64,000 nt of DNA from Brachycybe producta (taxonomy: Eukaryota > Arthropoda > Diplopoda > Playtdesmida > Andrognathidae): contig JAUPFP010000184.1 of assembly GCA_036925085.1 (NCBI GenBank), positions 1 to 64,000 of the forward strand, given 5' to 3'. Numbering within the stretch: the first letter of the stretch is position 1; every line of letters starts with the position of its first letter. Position numbers and translations under genes: made by a program. The notes beneath the pieces were generated by a model, which was not told where the DNA came from, made no database searches, and saw only the letters and a program-made list of their open reading frames with translations. This document shows, piece by piece, positions 20,934 to 32,817 of this stretch.

Positions 20934-22461
20934 TAAGGTTGAACGTTTAAGGTTGAACGTTTAAGGTTGAACGTTTTAGGTTGAACGTTTAAGGTTGAAC
21001 GTTTAAGGTTGAACATTTAAGGTTGAACGTTTAAGGTTGAACGTTTAAGGTTGAACGTTTAAGGTTGAACGTTTAAGGTTGAACGTTTACAGTTGAACAT
21101 TTAAGGTTGAATGTTTAAGGTTGAACGTTTAAGGTTGAACGTTTAAGGTTGAACGTATAAGGTTGAACGTTTAAGGTTGAATGTTTAAGTTTGAACGTTT
21201 AAGGTTGAACGTTTACGGTTGAACATTTAAGGTTGAACGTATAAGGTTGAACGTTTAAGGTTGAACGTATAAGGTTGAATGTTTAAGGTTGAACGTTTAA
21301 GGTAGAACGTTTAAGGTTGAACGTTTAAGATTGAACGTTTAAGGTTGAACGTTTAAGGTTGAATGTTTAAGGTTGAATGTTTAAGGTTGAATGTTTAAGG
21401 TTGAACGTTTAAGGTTAAACGTATAATGTTGAACGTTTAAGGTTGAACGTTTAAGTTTGAACTTTTAAGGTTGAACAATTAAGGTTGAACGTTTAAGGTT
21501 GAACGTTTAAAGTTTCACGTTTAAGGTTTCACGTTTAAGGTTGAACATTTAAGGTTTCACTTTTAAGGTTGAACGTTTAAGGTTTCACGTTTAAGGTTGA
21601 ACGTTTAAGGTGGAATGTTAAAGGTTGAACGTTTAAGGTTTTACATTTAAGGTTTCACGTTTAAGGTTTCACGTTTAAGGTTGAACGTTTAAGGTTGAAT
21701 GTTTAAGGTTGAACGTTTAAGGTTGAACGTTTATGGTTGAATGGTTAAGGTTGAACGTTTAAGGTTTAATGTTTAAGGTTGAACGTTTAAGGTTGAATGT
21801 TTAAGGTTGAACGTTTAAGGTTTAACGTTTAAGGTTGAACGTTTAAGGTTGAACGTTTAAGGTTGAACGTTTAAGGTTGAATGTTTAAGGTTGAACGTTT
21901 AAAGGTTGAACGTTTAAGGTGGAACGTTTAAGGTTTCACGTTTAAGGTTGAATGTTTAAGGTTGAACATTTAAGGTTGAACGTTTAAGGTTGAACGTTTA
22001 AGGTTGAACGTTTAAGGTTGAACATTTAAGGTTGAACCTTTAAGGTTTCACGTTTAAGGTGAAACGTTTAAGGTTGAACGTTTAAGGTTGAACGTTTAAG
22101 GTTGAACGTTTAAGGTTGAACATTTAAGGTTGAACGTTTAAGCTTTCACGTTTAAGGTTTCACGTTTAAATTTGAACGTTTAAGGTTTTACGTTTAAGGT
22201 TGAATGTTTAATGTTGAACGTTTAAGGTTGAACATTTAAGGTTGAACGTTTAAGGTGGAACGTTTAAGGTTGAACGTTTAAGGTTGAACGTTTAAGGTTG
22301 AATGTTTAAGGTTGAACGTTTAAGGTTGAATGTTTAATGTTGAACATTTAATGTTGAACATTTAAGGTTGAACGTTTAAGGTTTCACGTTTAAGGTTGAA
22401 CGTTTAAGGTTGAACGTTTAAGGTTGAACGTTTAAGGTTGAATGTTTAAGGTTGAACGTTT
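20934..22461 (+). repeat. Z-related and Y-related mixed block
   Basis: A consensus run is followed by CAGTTGAACATTT near 21,089 and Z order to about 21,780. The next part has a GTTTAAAGG insertion at 21,901 and an AGCTTTCAC block at 22,141. That last block recurs at 23,079, an offset of 938 bp (67 monomers). Confidence 0.76.
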
Positions 22462-23340
22462 AAAGGTTGAACGTTTAAGGTGGAACGTTTAAGGTTTCAC
22501 GTTTAAGGTTGAATGTTTAAGGTTGAACGTTTAAGGTTGAACGTTTAAATTTGAACGTTTAAGGTTGAACATTTAAGGTGGAACGTTTAAGGTGGAACGT
22601 CTAAGGTTGAACGTTTAAGGTTGAACGTTTAAGGTGGAACGTTTAAGGTTTCACGTTTAAGGTTGAATGTTTAAGGTTGAACGTTTAAGGTTGAACATTT
22701 AAGGTTTCACGTTTAAAGTTTCACGTTTAAGGTTTCACGTTTAAGGTGTCAAGTTTAAGGTTGAACGTTAAAGGTTGAATGTTTAAGGTTGAACGTTTAA
22801 GGTTGAACGTTTAAGGTTGAACGTTTAAGGTTGAACGTTTAAGGTTGAACGTTTAAGGTTGAAGGTTTAGGTTGAACGTTTAAGGTTGAATGTTTAAGGT
22901 TGAACATTTAAGGTTGAACGTTTAAGGTTGAACGTTTAAGGTTGAACGTTTAAGGTTGAACATTTAAGGTTGAACCTTTAAGGTTTCACGTTTAAGGTGA
23001 AACGTTTAAGGTTGAACGTTTAAGGTTGAACGTTTAAGGTTGAACGTTTAAGGTTGAACATTTAAGGTTGAACGTTTAAGCTTTCACGTTTAAGGTTTCA
23101 CGTTTAAATTTGAACGTTTAAGGTTTTACGTTTAAGGTTGAATGTTTAATGTTGAACGTTTAAGGTTGAACATTTAAGGTTGAACGTTTAAGGTGGAACG
23201 TTTAAGGTTGAACGTTTAAGGTTGAACGTTTAAGGTTGAATGTTTAAGGTTGAACGTTTAAGGTTGAATGTTTAATGTTGAACATTTAATGTTGAACATT
23301 TAAGGTTGAACGTTTAAGGTTTCACGTTTAAGGTTGAACG
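22462..23340 (+). repeat. Block repeated 6,151 bp upstream, copy 2
   Basis: Counterpart of 16,311-17,300 at a constant 6,151-bp offset, verified at four landmarks. It differs in details such as GGTGAAACG where the upstream copy has GGTGGAACG. Confidence 0.8.
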
Positions 23341-26060
23341 TTTAAGGTTTCACGTTTAAGGTTGAACGTTTAAGGTGGAACGTTTAAGGTTGAACGTTTA
23401 AGGTTGAACGTTTAAGGTTGAACGTTTAAGGTTGAACGTTTAAGGTTGAACGTTTAAGGTTGAACGTTTAAGGTTGAACGTTTAAGGTTGAACGTTTAAT
23501 TTTGAACGTTTAAGGTTGAACGTTTAAGGTTGAACGTTTAAGGTTGAACGTTTAAGAGTGAACGTGTAAGGTTGAACGTTTAAGATTGAACGTTTAAGGT
23601 TGAACGTTTAAGGTTGAACGTTTAAGGTTTCATGTTTAAGGTTTCACGTTTAAGGTTTCACGTTTAAGGTTGAACTTTTAAGGTTTCACATTTAAGGTTG
23701 AACTTTTAAGGTTTCACGTTTAAGTTTGAATGTTTAAGGTTTCACGTTTAAGGTTGAACGTTTAAGGTTGAACCGTTTAAGGTTGAACGTTTAAGGTTGA
23801 ACGTTTAAGGTTGAACGTTTAAGGTTGAATGTTTAAGGTTGAACGTTTAATTTTGAACGTTTAAGGTTGAACGTTTAAGGTTGAACGTTTAAGGTTGAAC
23901 GTTTAAGGTTGAACGTTTAAGGTTGAACGTTTAAGGTTGAACGTTTAAGGTTGAACGTTTAAGGTTGAACGTTTAAGGTTGAACGTTTAAGGTTGAACGT
24001 TCAAGGTTGAACATTTAATGTTGAACGTTTAAGATTGAACGTGTAAGGTTTCACCTTTAAGGTTGAACGTTTAAGGTTGAACGTTTAAGGTTGAACGTTT
24101 AAGGTTGAACGTTTAAGGTTGAACGTTTAAGGTTGAACGTTTATAATTGAACATTTAAGGTTTCACGTTTAAAGTTTCACGTTTAAGGTTTCACATTTAA
24201 GGTGTCACGTTTAAGGTTGAACGTTTAAGGTTGAACGTTTAAGGTTGAACGTTTAACGTTGAACGTTTATGGTTGAACGTTTAAGGTTGAACGTTTAAGG
24301 TTGAACGTTTAAGGTTGAACGTTTAAGGTTGAACGTTTAAGGTTGAACGTTTAAGTTTGAACGTTTAAGGTTGAACATTTAAGGTTTCACGTTTAAAGTT
24401 TCACGTTTAAGGTTTCACGTTAAAGGTGTCACGTTTAAGGTTGAACGTTTAATGTTGAACGTTTAAGGTTGAACGTTTAAGGTTGAATGTTTAACGTTGA
24501 ACGTTTATGGTTGAACGTTTAAGGTTGAACGTTTACGGTTGAACGATTAAGGTTGAACGTTTAAGGTTGAACGTTTACGGTTGAACGATTAAGCTTGAAC
24601 GTTTAAGGTTGAACTTTTAAGGTTTCACGTTTAAGGTTTAACGTTTAATGTTGAACGTTTAAGGTTGAACGTTTAAGGTTGAACGTTTAATGTTGAAAGT
24701 TTAAGGTTGAACGTTCAAGGTTTCACATTTAAGGTTGAACGTTTAAGGTTTCACGTTTAAGGTTTAACGTTTAATGTTGAACGTTTAAGGTTGAACGTTT
24801 AAGGTTGAATGTTTAAGGTTGAACGTTTAACGTTGAACGTTTATGGTTGAACGTTTAAGGTTGAACGTTTAAGGTTGAACGTTTACGGTTGAACGATTAA
24901 GGTTGAACGTTTAAGGTTGAACGTTTAAGGTTGAACGTTTACTGTTGAACGATTAAGCTTGAACGTTTAAGGTTGAACGTTTAAGGTTGAACGTTTAATG
25001 TTGAACGTTTAAGGTTGAACGTTCAAGGTTTCACATTTAAGGTTGGACGTTTAAGGTTGAACGTTTAAGGTTGAATGTTTAAGGTTGAACGTTTAAGGTT
25101 TCACAATTAAGGTTTCATGTTTAAGGTTGAACGTTTAAGGTTGAACGTTTAAGGTTGAACGTTTAAGGTTGAACGTTTAAGGTTGAACGTTTAAGGTTGA
25201 ACGTATAAGGTGGAACGTTTAATGTTGAACGTTTAAGGTTAAACGTTTAAGGTTGAACGTTTAAAGTTGAACGTTTAAGATTGAACGTTTAAGGTTTCAC
25301 CTTTAAGGTTGAACGTTTAAGGTTGAACGTTTAATTTTGAACGTTTAAGGTTGAACGTTTAAGGTTGAACGTTTAAGGTTGAACGTTTAAGGTTGAACGT
25401 TTAAGGTTGAACGTTTAAGGTTGAACGTTTAAGGTTGAACGTTTAAGTTTGAACGTTTAAGGTTTCACATTTAATTTTGAACGTTTAAGGTTAAACGTTT
25501 AATTTTGAACGTTTAAGGTTGAACGTTTAAGGTTGAACGTTTAAGGTTTCATGTTTAAGGTTTCACGTTTAAGGTTTCACGTTTAAGGTTTCACGTTTAA
25601 GGTTGAACTTTTAAGGTTTCACATTTAAGGTTGAACGTTTAAGATTGAACGTGTAAGGTTGAACGTTTAAGATTGAACGTTTAAGGTTGAACGTTTAAGG
25701 TTGAACGTTTAAGGTTTCATGTTTAAGGTTTCACGTTTAAGGTTTCACGTTTAAGGTTGAACTTTTAAGGTTTCACATTTAAGGTTGAACGTTTAAGGTT
25801 TCACGTTTAAGTTTGAACGTTTAAGGTTTCACGTTTAAAGTTGAACGTTTAAGGTTGAACGTTTAAGGTTGAACGTTTAAGGTTGAACGTTTAAGGTTGA
25901 ACGTTTAAGGTTGAACGTTTAAGGTTGAACGTTCAAGGATTCACATTTAAGGTTGGACGTTTAAGGTTGAACGTTTAAGGTTGAACGTTTAACGTTGAAC
26001 GTTTATGGTTGAACGTTTAAGGTTGAACGTTTAAGGTTGAACGTTTAAGGTTGAACATTT
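23341..26060 (+). repeat. W-family array, first copy
   Basis: A distinct variant set appears here: TTTAATTTTGAACG, AAGAGTGAACGTGTAAGG, GATTGAACG, GTTCAAGG, GGTTGGACG, AACGTTGAACGTTTATGG, TTTACGGTTGAACGATTAAGC and TTTACTGTTGAACG (from 24,941). X and Z markers are absent. A 1-bp insertion GAACCGTTT lies at 23,771. The block is repeated about 3,262 bp downstream. Confidence 0.8.
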
Positions 26061-29000
26061 AAGGTTGAACGTTTAAGGTTGAACGTTTAAGGTTGAACGT
26101 TTAAGGTTGAACGTTTAAGGTTGAAGGTTTAGGTTGAACGTTTAAGGTTGAATGTTTAAGGTTGAACATTTAAGGTTGAACGTTTAAGGTTGAACGTTTA
26201 AGGTTGAACGTTTAAGGTTGAACATTTAAGGTTGAACCTTTAAGGTTTCACGTTTAAGGTGAAACGTTTAAGGTTGAACGTTTAAGGTTGAACGTTTAAG
26301 GTTGAACGTTTAAGGTTGAACATTTAAGGTTGAACGTTTAAGCTTTCACGTTTAAGGTTTCACGTTTAAATTTGAACGTTTAAGGTTTTACGTTTAAGGT
26401 TGAATGTTTAATGTTGAACGTTTAAGGTTGAACATTTAAGGTTGAACGTTTAAGGTGGAACGTTTAAGGTTGAACGTTTAAGGTTGAACGTTTAAGGTTG
26501 AATGTTTAAGGTTGAACGTTTAAGGTTGAATGTTTAATGTTGAACATTTAATGTTGAACATTTAAGGTTGAACGTTTAAGGTTTCACGTTTAAGGTTGAA
26601 CGTTTAAGGTTTCACGTTTAAGGTTGAACGTTTAAGGTGGAACGTTTAAGGTTGAACGTTTAAGGTTGAACGTTTAAGGTTGAACGTTTAAGGTTGAACG
26701 TTTAAGGTTGAACGTTTAAGGTTGAACGTTTAAGGTTGAACGTTTAAGGTTGAACGTTTAATTTTGAACGTTTAAGGTTGAACGTTTAAGGTTGAACGTT
26801 TAAGGTTGAACGTTTAAGAGTGAACGTGTAAGGTTGAACGTTTAAGATTGAACGTTTAAGGTTGAACGTTTAAGGTTGAACGTTTAAGGTTTCATGTTTA
26901 AGGTTTCACGTTTAAGGTTTCACGTTTAAGGTTGAACTTTTAAGGTTTCACATTTAAGGTTGAACTTTTAAGGTTTCACGTTTAAGTTTGAATGTTTAAG
27001 GTTTCACGTTTAAGGTTGAACGTTTAAGGTTGAACCGTTTAAGGTTGAACGTTAAGGTTGAACGTTTAAGGTTGAACGTTTAAGGTTGAACGTTTAAGGT
27101 TGAATGTTTAAGGTTGAACGTTTAATTTTGAACGTTTAAGGTTGAACGTTTAAGGTTGAACGTTTAAGGTTGAACGTTTAAGGTTGAACGTTTAAGGTTG
27201 AACGTTTAAGGTTGAACGTTTAAGGTTGAACGTTTAAGGTTGAACGTTTAAGGTTGAACGTTTAAGGTTGAACGTTCAAGGTTGAACATTTAATGTTGAA
27301 CGTTTAAGATTGAACGTGTAAGGTTTCACCTTTAAGGTTGAACGTTTAAGGTTGAACGTTTAAGGTTGAACGTTTAAGGTTGAACGTTTAAGGTTGAACG
27401 TTTAAGGTTGAACATTTAAGGTTTCACGTTTAAAGTTTCACGTTTAAGGTTTCACATTTAAGGTGTCACGTTTAAGGTTGAATGTTTAAGGTTGAACGTT
27501 TAAGGTTGAACGTTTAACGTTGAACGTTTATGGTTGAACGTTTAAGGTTGAACGTTTAAGGTTGAACGTTTAAGGTTGAACGTTTAAGGTTGAACGTTTA
27601 AGGTTGAACGTTTAAGTTTGAACGTTTAAGGTTGAACATTTAAGGTTTCACGTTTAAAGTTTCACGTTTAAGGTTTCACGTTAAAGGTGTCACGTTTAAG
27701 GTTGAACGTTTAATGTTGAACGTTTAAGGTTGAACGTTTAAGGTTGAATGTTTAACGTTGAACGTTTATGGTTGAACGTTAAGGTTGAATGTTTACGGTT
27801 GAACGATTAAGGTTGAACGTTTAAGGTTGAACGTTTACGGTTGAACGATTAAGCTTGAACGTTTAAGGTTGAACTTTTAAGGTTTCACGTTTAAGGTTTA
27901 ACGTTTAATGTTGAACGTTTAAGGTTGAACGTTTAAGGTTGAACGTTTAATGTTGAAAGTTTAAGGTTGAACGTTCAAGGTTTCACATTTAAGGTTGAAC
28001 GTTTAAGGTTTCACGTTTAAGGTTTAACGTTTAATGTTGAACGTTTAAGGTTGAACGTTTAAGGTTGAATGTTTAAGGTTGAACGTTTAACGTTGAACGT
28101 TTATGGTTGAACGTTTAAGGTTGAACGTTTAAGGTTGAACGTTTACGGTTGAACGATTAAGGTTGAACGTTTAAGGTTGAACGTTTAAGGTTGAACGTTT
28201 ACTGTTGAACGATTAAGCTTGAACGTTTAAGGTTGAACGTTTAAGGTTGAACGTTTAATGTTGAACGTTTAAGGTTGAACGTTCAAGGTTTCACATTTAA
28301 GGTTGGACGTTTAAGGTTGAACGTTTAAGGTTGAATGTTTAAGGTTGAACGTTTAAGGTTTCACAATTAAGGTTTCATGTTTAAGGTTGAACGTTTAAGG
28401 TTGAACGTTTAAGGTTGAACGTTTAAGGTTGAACGTTTAAGGTTGAACGTTTAAGGTTGAACGTATAAGGTGGAACGTTTAATGTTGAACGTTTAAGGTT
28501 AAACGTTTAAGGTTGAACGTTTAAAGTTGAACGTTTAAGATTGAACGTTTAAGGTTTCACCTTTAAGGTTGAACGTTTAAGGTTGAACGTTTAATTTTGA
28601 ACGTTTAAGGTTGAACGTTTAAGGTTGAACGTTTAAGGTTGAACGTTTAAGGTTGAACGTTTAAGGTTGAACGTTTAAGGTTGAACGTTTAAGTTTGAAC
28701 GTTTAAGGTTTCACATTTAATTTTGAACGTTTAAGGTTAAACGTTTAATTTTGAACGTTTAAGGTTGAACGTTTAAGGTTGAACGTTTAAGGTTTCATGT
28801 TTAAGGTTTCACGTTTAAGGTTTCACGTTTAAGGTTTCACGTTTAAGGTTGAACTTTTAAGGTTTCACATTTAAGGTTGAACGTTTAAGATTGAACGTGT
28901 AAGGTTGAACGTTTAAGATTGAACGTTTAAGGTTGAACGTTTAAGGTTGAACGTTTAAGGTTTCATGTTTAAGGTTTCACGTTTAAGGTTTCACGTTTAA

Positions 29001-29160
29001 GGTTGAACTTTTAAGGTTTCACATTTAAGGTTGAACGTTTAAGGTTTCACGTTTAAGTTTGAACGTTTAAGGTTTCACGTTTAAAGTTGAACGTTTAAGG
29101 TTGAACGTTTAAGGTTGAACGTTTAAGGTTGAACGTTTAAGGTTGAATGTTTAAGGTTGA
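26061..29160 (+). repeat. W-family array, second copy (3,262-bp offset)
   Basis: Counterpart of 22.8-25.9 kb. Offsets are 3,262 bp at GAAGGTTTAGG (26,123), AGCTTTCAC (26,341) and GAACCGTTT (27,033). They become 3,275 and then 3,260 bp after two visible 1-bp deletions (near 27,050 and 27,779) and gain and loss of whole monomers. This is a clear tandem duplication. Confidence 0.84.
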
Positions 29161-31150
29161 ACGTTTAAGGTTGAACATTTAAGTTTGAACGTTTAAGGTT
29201 GAACATTTAAGGTTTCACGTTTAAAGTTTCACGTTTAAGGTTTCACGTTTAAGGTGTCACGTTTAAGGTTGAACGTTTAATGTTGAACGTTTAAGGTTGA
29301 ACGTTTAAGGTTGAATGTTTAACGTTGAACGTTTATGGTTGAACGTTTAAGGTTGAACGTTTAAGGTTGAACGTTTACGGTTGAACGATTAAGGTTGAAC
29401 GTTTAAGGTTGAACGTTTACGGTTGAACGATTAAGCTTGAACGTTTAAGGTTGAACTTTTAAGGTTTCACGTTTAAGGTTTAACGTTTAATGTTGAACGT
29501 TTAAGGTTGAACGTTTAAGGTTGAACGTTTAATGTTGAAAGTTTAAGGTTGAACGTTCAAGGTTTCACATTTAAGGTTGAACGTTTAAGGTTTCACGTTT
29601 AAGGTTTAACGTTTAATGTTGAACGTTTAAGGTTGAACGTTTAAGGTTGAACGTTTAAGGTTGAACGTTTAACGTTGAACGTTTATGGTTGAACGTTTAA
29701 GGTTGAACGTTTAAGGTTGAACGTTTACGGTTGAACGATTAAGGTTGAACGTTTAAGGTTGAACGTTTAAGGTTGAACGTTTACTGTTGAACGATTAAGC
29801 TTGAACGTTTAAGGTTGAACGTTTAAGGTTGAACGTTTAAGGTTTAACGTTTAATGTTGAACGTTTAAGGTTGAACGTTTAAGGTTGAACGTTTAAGGTT
29901 GAACGTTTAAGGTTGAACGTTCAAGGTTTCACATTTAAGGTTGGACGTTTAAGGTTGAACGTTTAAGGTTGAACGTTTAAGGTTGAACGTTTAAGGTTGA
30001 ACGTTTAAGGTTGAACGTATAAGGTGGAACGTTTAATGTTGAACGTTTAAGGTTAAACGTTTAAGGTTGAACGTTTAAAGTTGAACGTTTAAGATTGAAC
30101 GTTTAAGGTTTCACCTTTAAGGTTGAACGTTTAAGGTTGAACGTTTAATTTTGAACGTTTAAGGTTGAACGTTTAAGGTTGAACGTTTAAGGTTGAACGT
30201 TTAAGGTTGAACGTTTAAGGTTGAACGTTTAAGGTTTCACGTTTAAGTTTGAACGTTTAAGGTTTCACATTTAATTTTGAACGTTTAAGGTTAAACGTTT
30301 AATTTTGAACGTTTAAGGTTGAACGTTTAAGGTTGAACGTTTAAGGTTGAACGTTTAAGGTTGAATGTTTAAGGTTGAACGTTTATGGTTGAACGTTTAA
30401 GGTTGAACGTTTAAGGTTGAACGTTTAAGGTTGAACGTTTAAGGTTGAACGTTTAATTTTGAACGTTCAAAGTTTCACATTTAAGGTTGAACGTTTAAGG
30501 TTGAACGTTTAAGGTTGAACGTTTAAGATTGAACGTGTAAGGTTGAACGTTTAAGATTGAACGTTTAAGGTTGAACGTTTAAGGTTGAACGTTTAAGGTT
30601 TCATGTTTAAGGTTTCACGTTTAAGGTTTCACGTTTAAGGTTGAACTTTTAAGGTTTCACATTTAAGGTTGAACGTTTAAGGTTTCACGTTTAAGTTTGA
30701 ACGTTTAAGGTTTCACGTTTAAAGTTGAACGTTTAAGGTTGAACGTTTAAGGTTGAACGTTTAAGGTTGAACGTTTAAGGTTGAACGTTTAAGGTTGAAC
30801 GTTTAAGGTTGAACGTTCAAGGTTTCACATTTAAGGTTGGACGTTTAAGGTTGAACGTTTAAGGTTGAACGTTTAAGGTTGAACGTTTAATTTTGAACGT
30901 TTAAGGTTGAATGTTTAAGGTTGAATGTTTAAGGTTGAACGTTTAAGGTTGAACGTTTAAGGTTGAACGTTCAAGGTTGAACGTTTAAAGTTGAACGTTT
31001 AATTTTGAACATTTAAGGTTGAACGTTTAAGGTTGAACGTTTAAGGTTGAACGTTTAAGGTTGAACGTTTAAGGTTGAACGTTTAAGGTTGAACGTTTAA
31101 TTTTGAACGTTCAAGGTTTCACATTTAAGGTTGAACGTTTAAGGTTTCAC
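29161..31150 (+). repeat. W-family array, third partial copy
   Basis: Repeats the right part of the previous copy at an offset near 1.57-1.58 kb (TTTACTGTTGAACG at 28,201 and 29,783, 1,582 bp, 113 monomers). It ends with TTTTGAACG, GTTCAAGG and TTTCACATTT monomers before the mixed family returns. Confidence 0.78.
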
Positions 31151-32817
31151 GTTTAAGGTTGAACGTTTAAGGTTTCACGTTTAAGGTTGAACGTTTAAGG
31201 TGGAACGTTTAAGGTTGAACGTTTAAGGTTGAACGTTTAAGGTTGAACGTTTAAGGTTGAACGTTTAAGGTTGAACGTTTAAGTTTTAACGTTTAAGGTT
31301 GAACGTTTAAGGTTGAACGTTTAAGGTTGAACGTTTAAGGTTGAACGTTTAAGTTTGAACGTTTAAGGTTGAACATTTAAGGTTTCACGTTTAAAGTTTC
31401 ATGTTTAAGGTTTCACGTTTAAGGTGTCACGTTTAAGGTTGAACGTTTAAGGTTGAACGTTTTAGGTTGAACGTTTAAGGTTGAACATTTAAGGTTGAAC
31501 GTTTAAGGTTTCACGTCTAAGGTTTCACGTTTAAGGTTGACTGTTTAAGGTTTTACATTTAAGGTTTCACGTTTAAGATTTCACGTTTAAGGTTGAACGT
31601 TTAAGGTTGAACGTTTAAGGTTGAACGTTTAAGGTTGAACGTTTAAGGTTGAACGTTTAAGGTTGAACGTTTAAGGTTGAATGTTTAAGGTTGAATGTTT
31701 AATGTTGAACATTTAATGTTGAACATTTAAGGTTGAACGTTTAAGGTTTCACGTTTAAGGTTGAACGTTTAAGGTTCACGTTTAAGGTTGAACGTTTAAG
31801 GTTGAACGTTTAAGGTTGAAAGTTTAAGGTTTAACGATTAAGGTTGAACGTTTAAGGTTGAACGTTTAAGGTTGAACGTTTAAGGTTGAACGTTTAAGGT
31901 TGAACGTTTAAGTTTGAACGTTTAAGGTTGAACATTTAAGGTTTCACGTTTAAGGTTGAACGTTTAAGGTTTCACATTTAAGGTGTCACGTTTAAGTGGA
32001 ACGTTTAAGTTTGAACGTTTTAGGTTGAACGTTTAAGGTTGAACATTTAAGGTTGAACGTTTAAGGTTTCACGTCTAAGGTTTCACGTTTAAGGTTGACC
32101 GTTTAAGGTTTTACATTTAAGGTTTCACGTTTAAGGTTTCACGTTTAAGGTTGAACGTTTAAGGTTGAATGTTTAAGGTTGAACGTTTAAGGTTTAACGT
32201 TTAAGGTTGAACGTTTAAGGTTGAACGTTTAAGGTTGAACATTTAAGGTGGAATGTTTAAGGTGGAACGTTTAAGGTGGAACATTTAAGGGTGAACGTTA
32301 AGGTTGAACATTTAAGGTTGAACGTTTAAGGTTGAACGTTTCAGTTTAAACGTTTAAGGTTTCACGTTTAAGATTCTTCTTTTAAGCTTTCACGTTTAAG
32401 GTTTCACGTTTAATGTTGAACGATTAAGGTTTCATGTTTAAGGTTTCACGTTTAAGGTTTCACGTTTAAGTTTGAATGTTTAACGTTGAACGTTTAAGGT
32501 TGAACGTTTAAGTTTGACGTTTAAGGTTGAACATTTAAGGTTTCACGTTTAAAGTTTCACATTTAAGATTTCATGTTTAAGGTGTCACGTTTAAGGTTGA
32601 ACGTTTAAGGTTGAACGTTTAAGGTTGAACGTTTAAGGTTGAAGGTTTAGGTTGAACGTTTAAGGTTGAACGTTTAAGGTTGAACATTTAAGGTTGAACG
32701 TTTAAGGTTGAACGTTTAAGGTTGAACGTTTAAGGTTGAACGTTTAAGGTTGAACATTTAAGGTTGAACCTTTAAGGTTTCACGTTTAAGTTTGAACGTT
32801 TAAGGTTGAACATTTAA
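31151..32817 (+). repeat. Mixed (V) family block
   Basis: Markers are GTGTCACG, GTTTTAGG, TTTCACGTCTAAGG, GGTTGACTG or GGTTGACCG, TTTTACATTT and paired TTTAATGTTGAACATTT. An X-like part follows with TTTCAGTTTAAACG (near 32,341) and GATTCTTCTTTT instead of GATTCTAC. This part recurs 10,483 bp downstream. Several 1-bp deletions (GTTTGACG, GAACGTTAAGG, TTTAAGTGG) occur. Confidence 0.76.
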
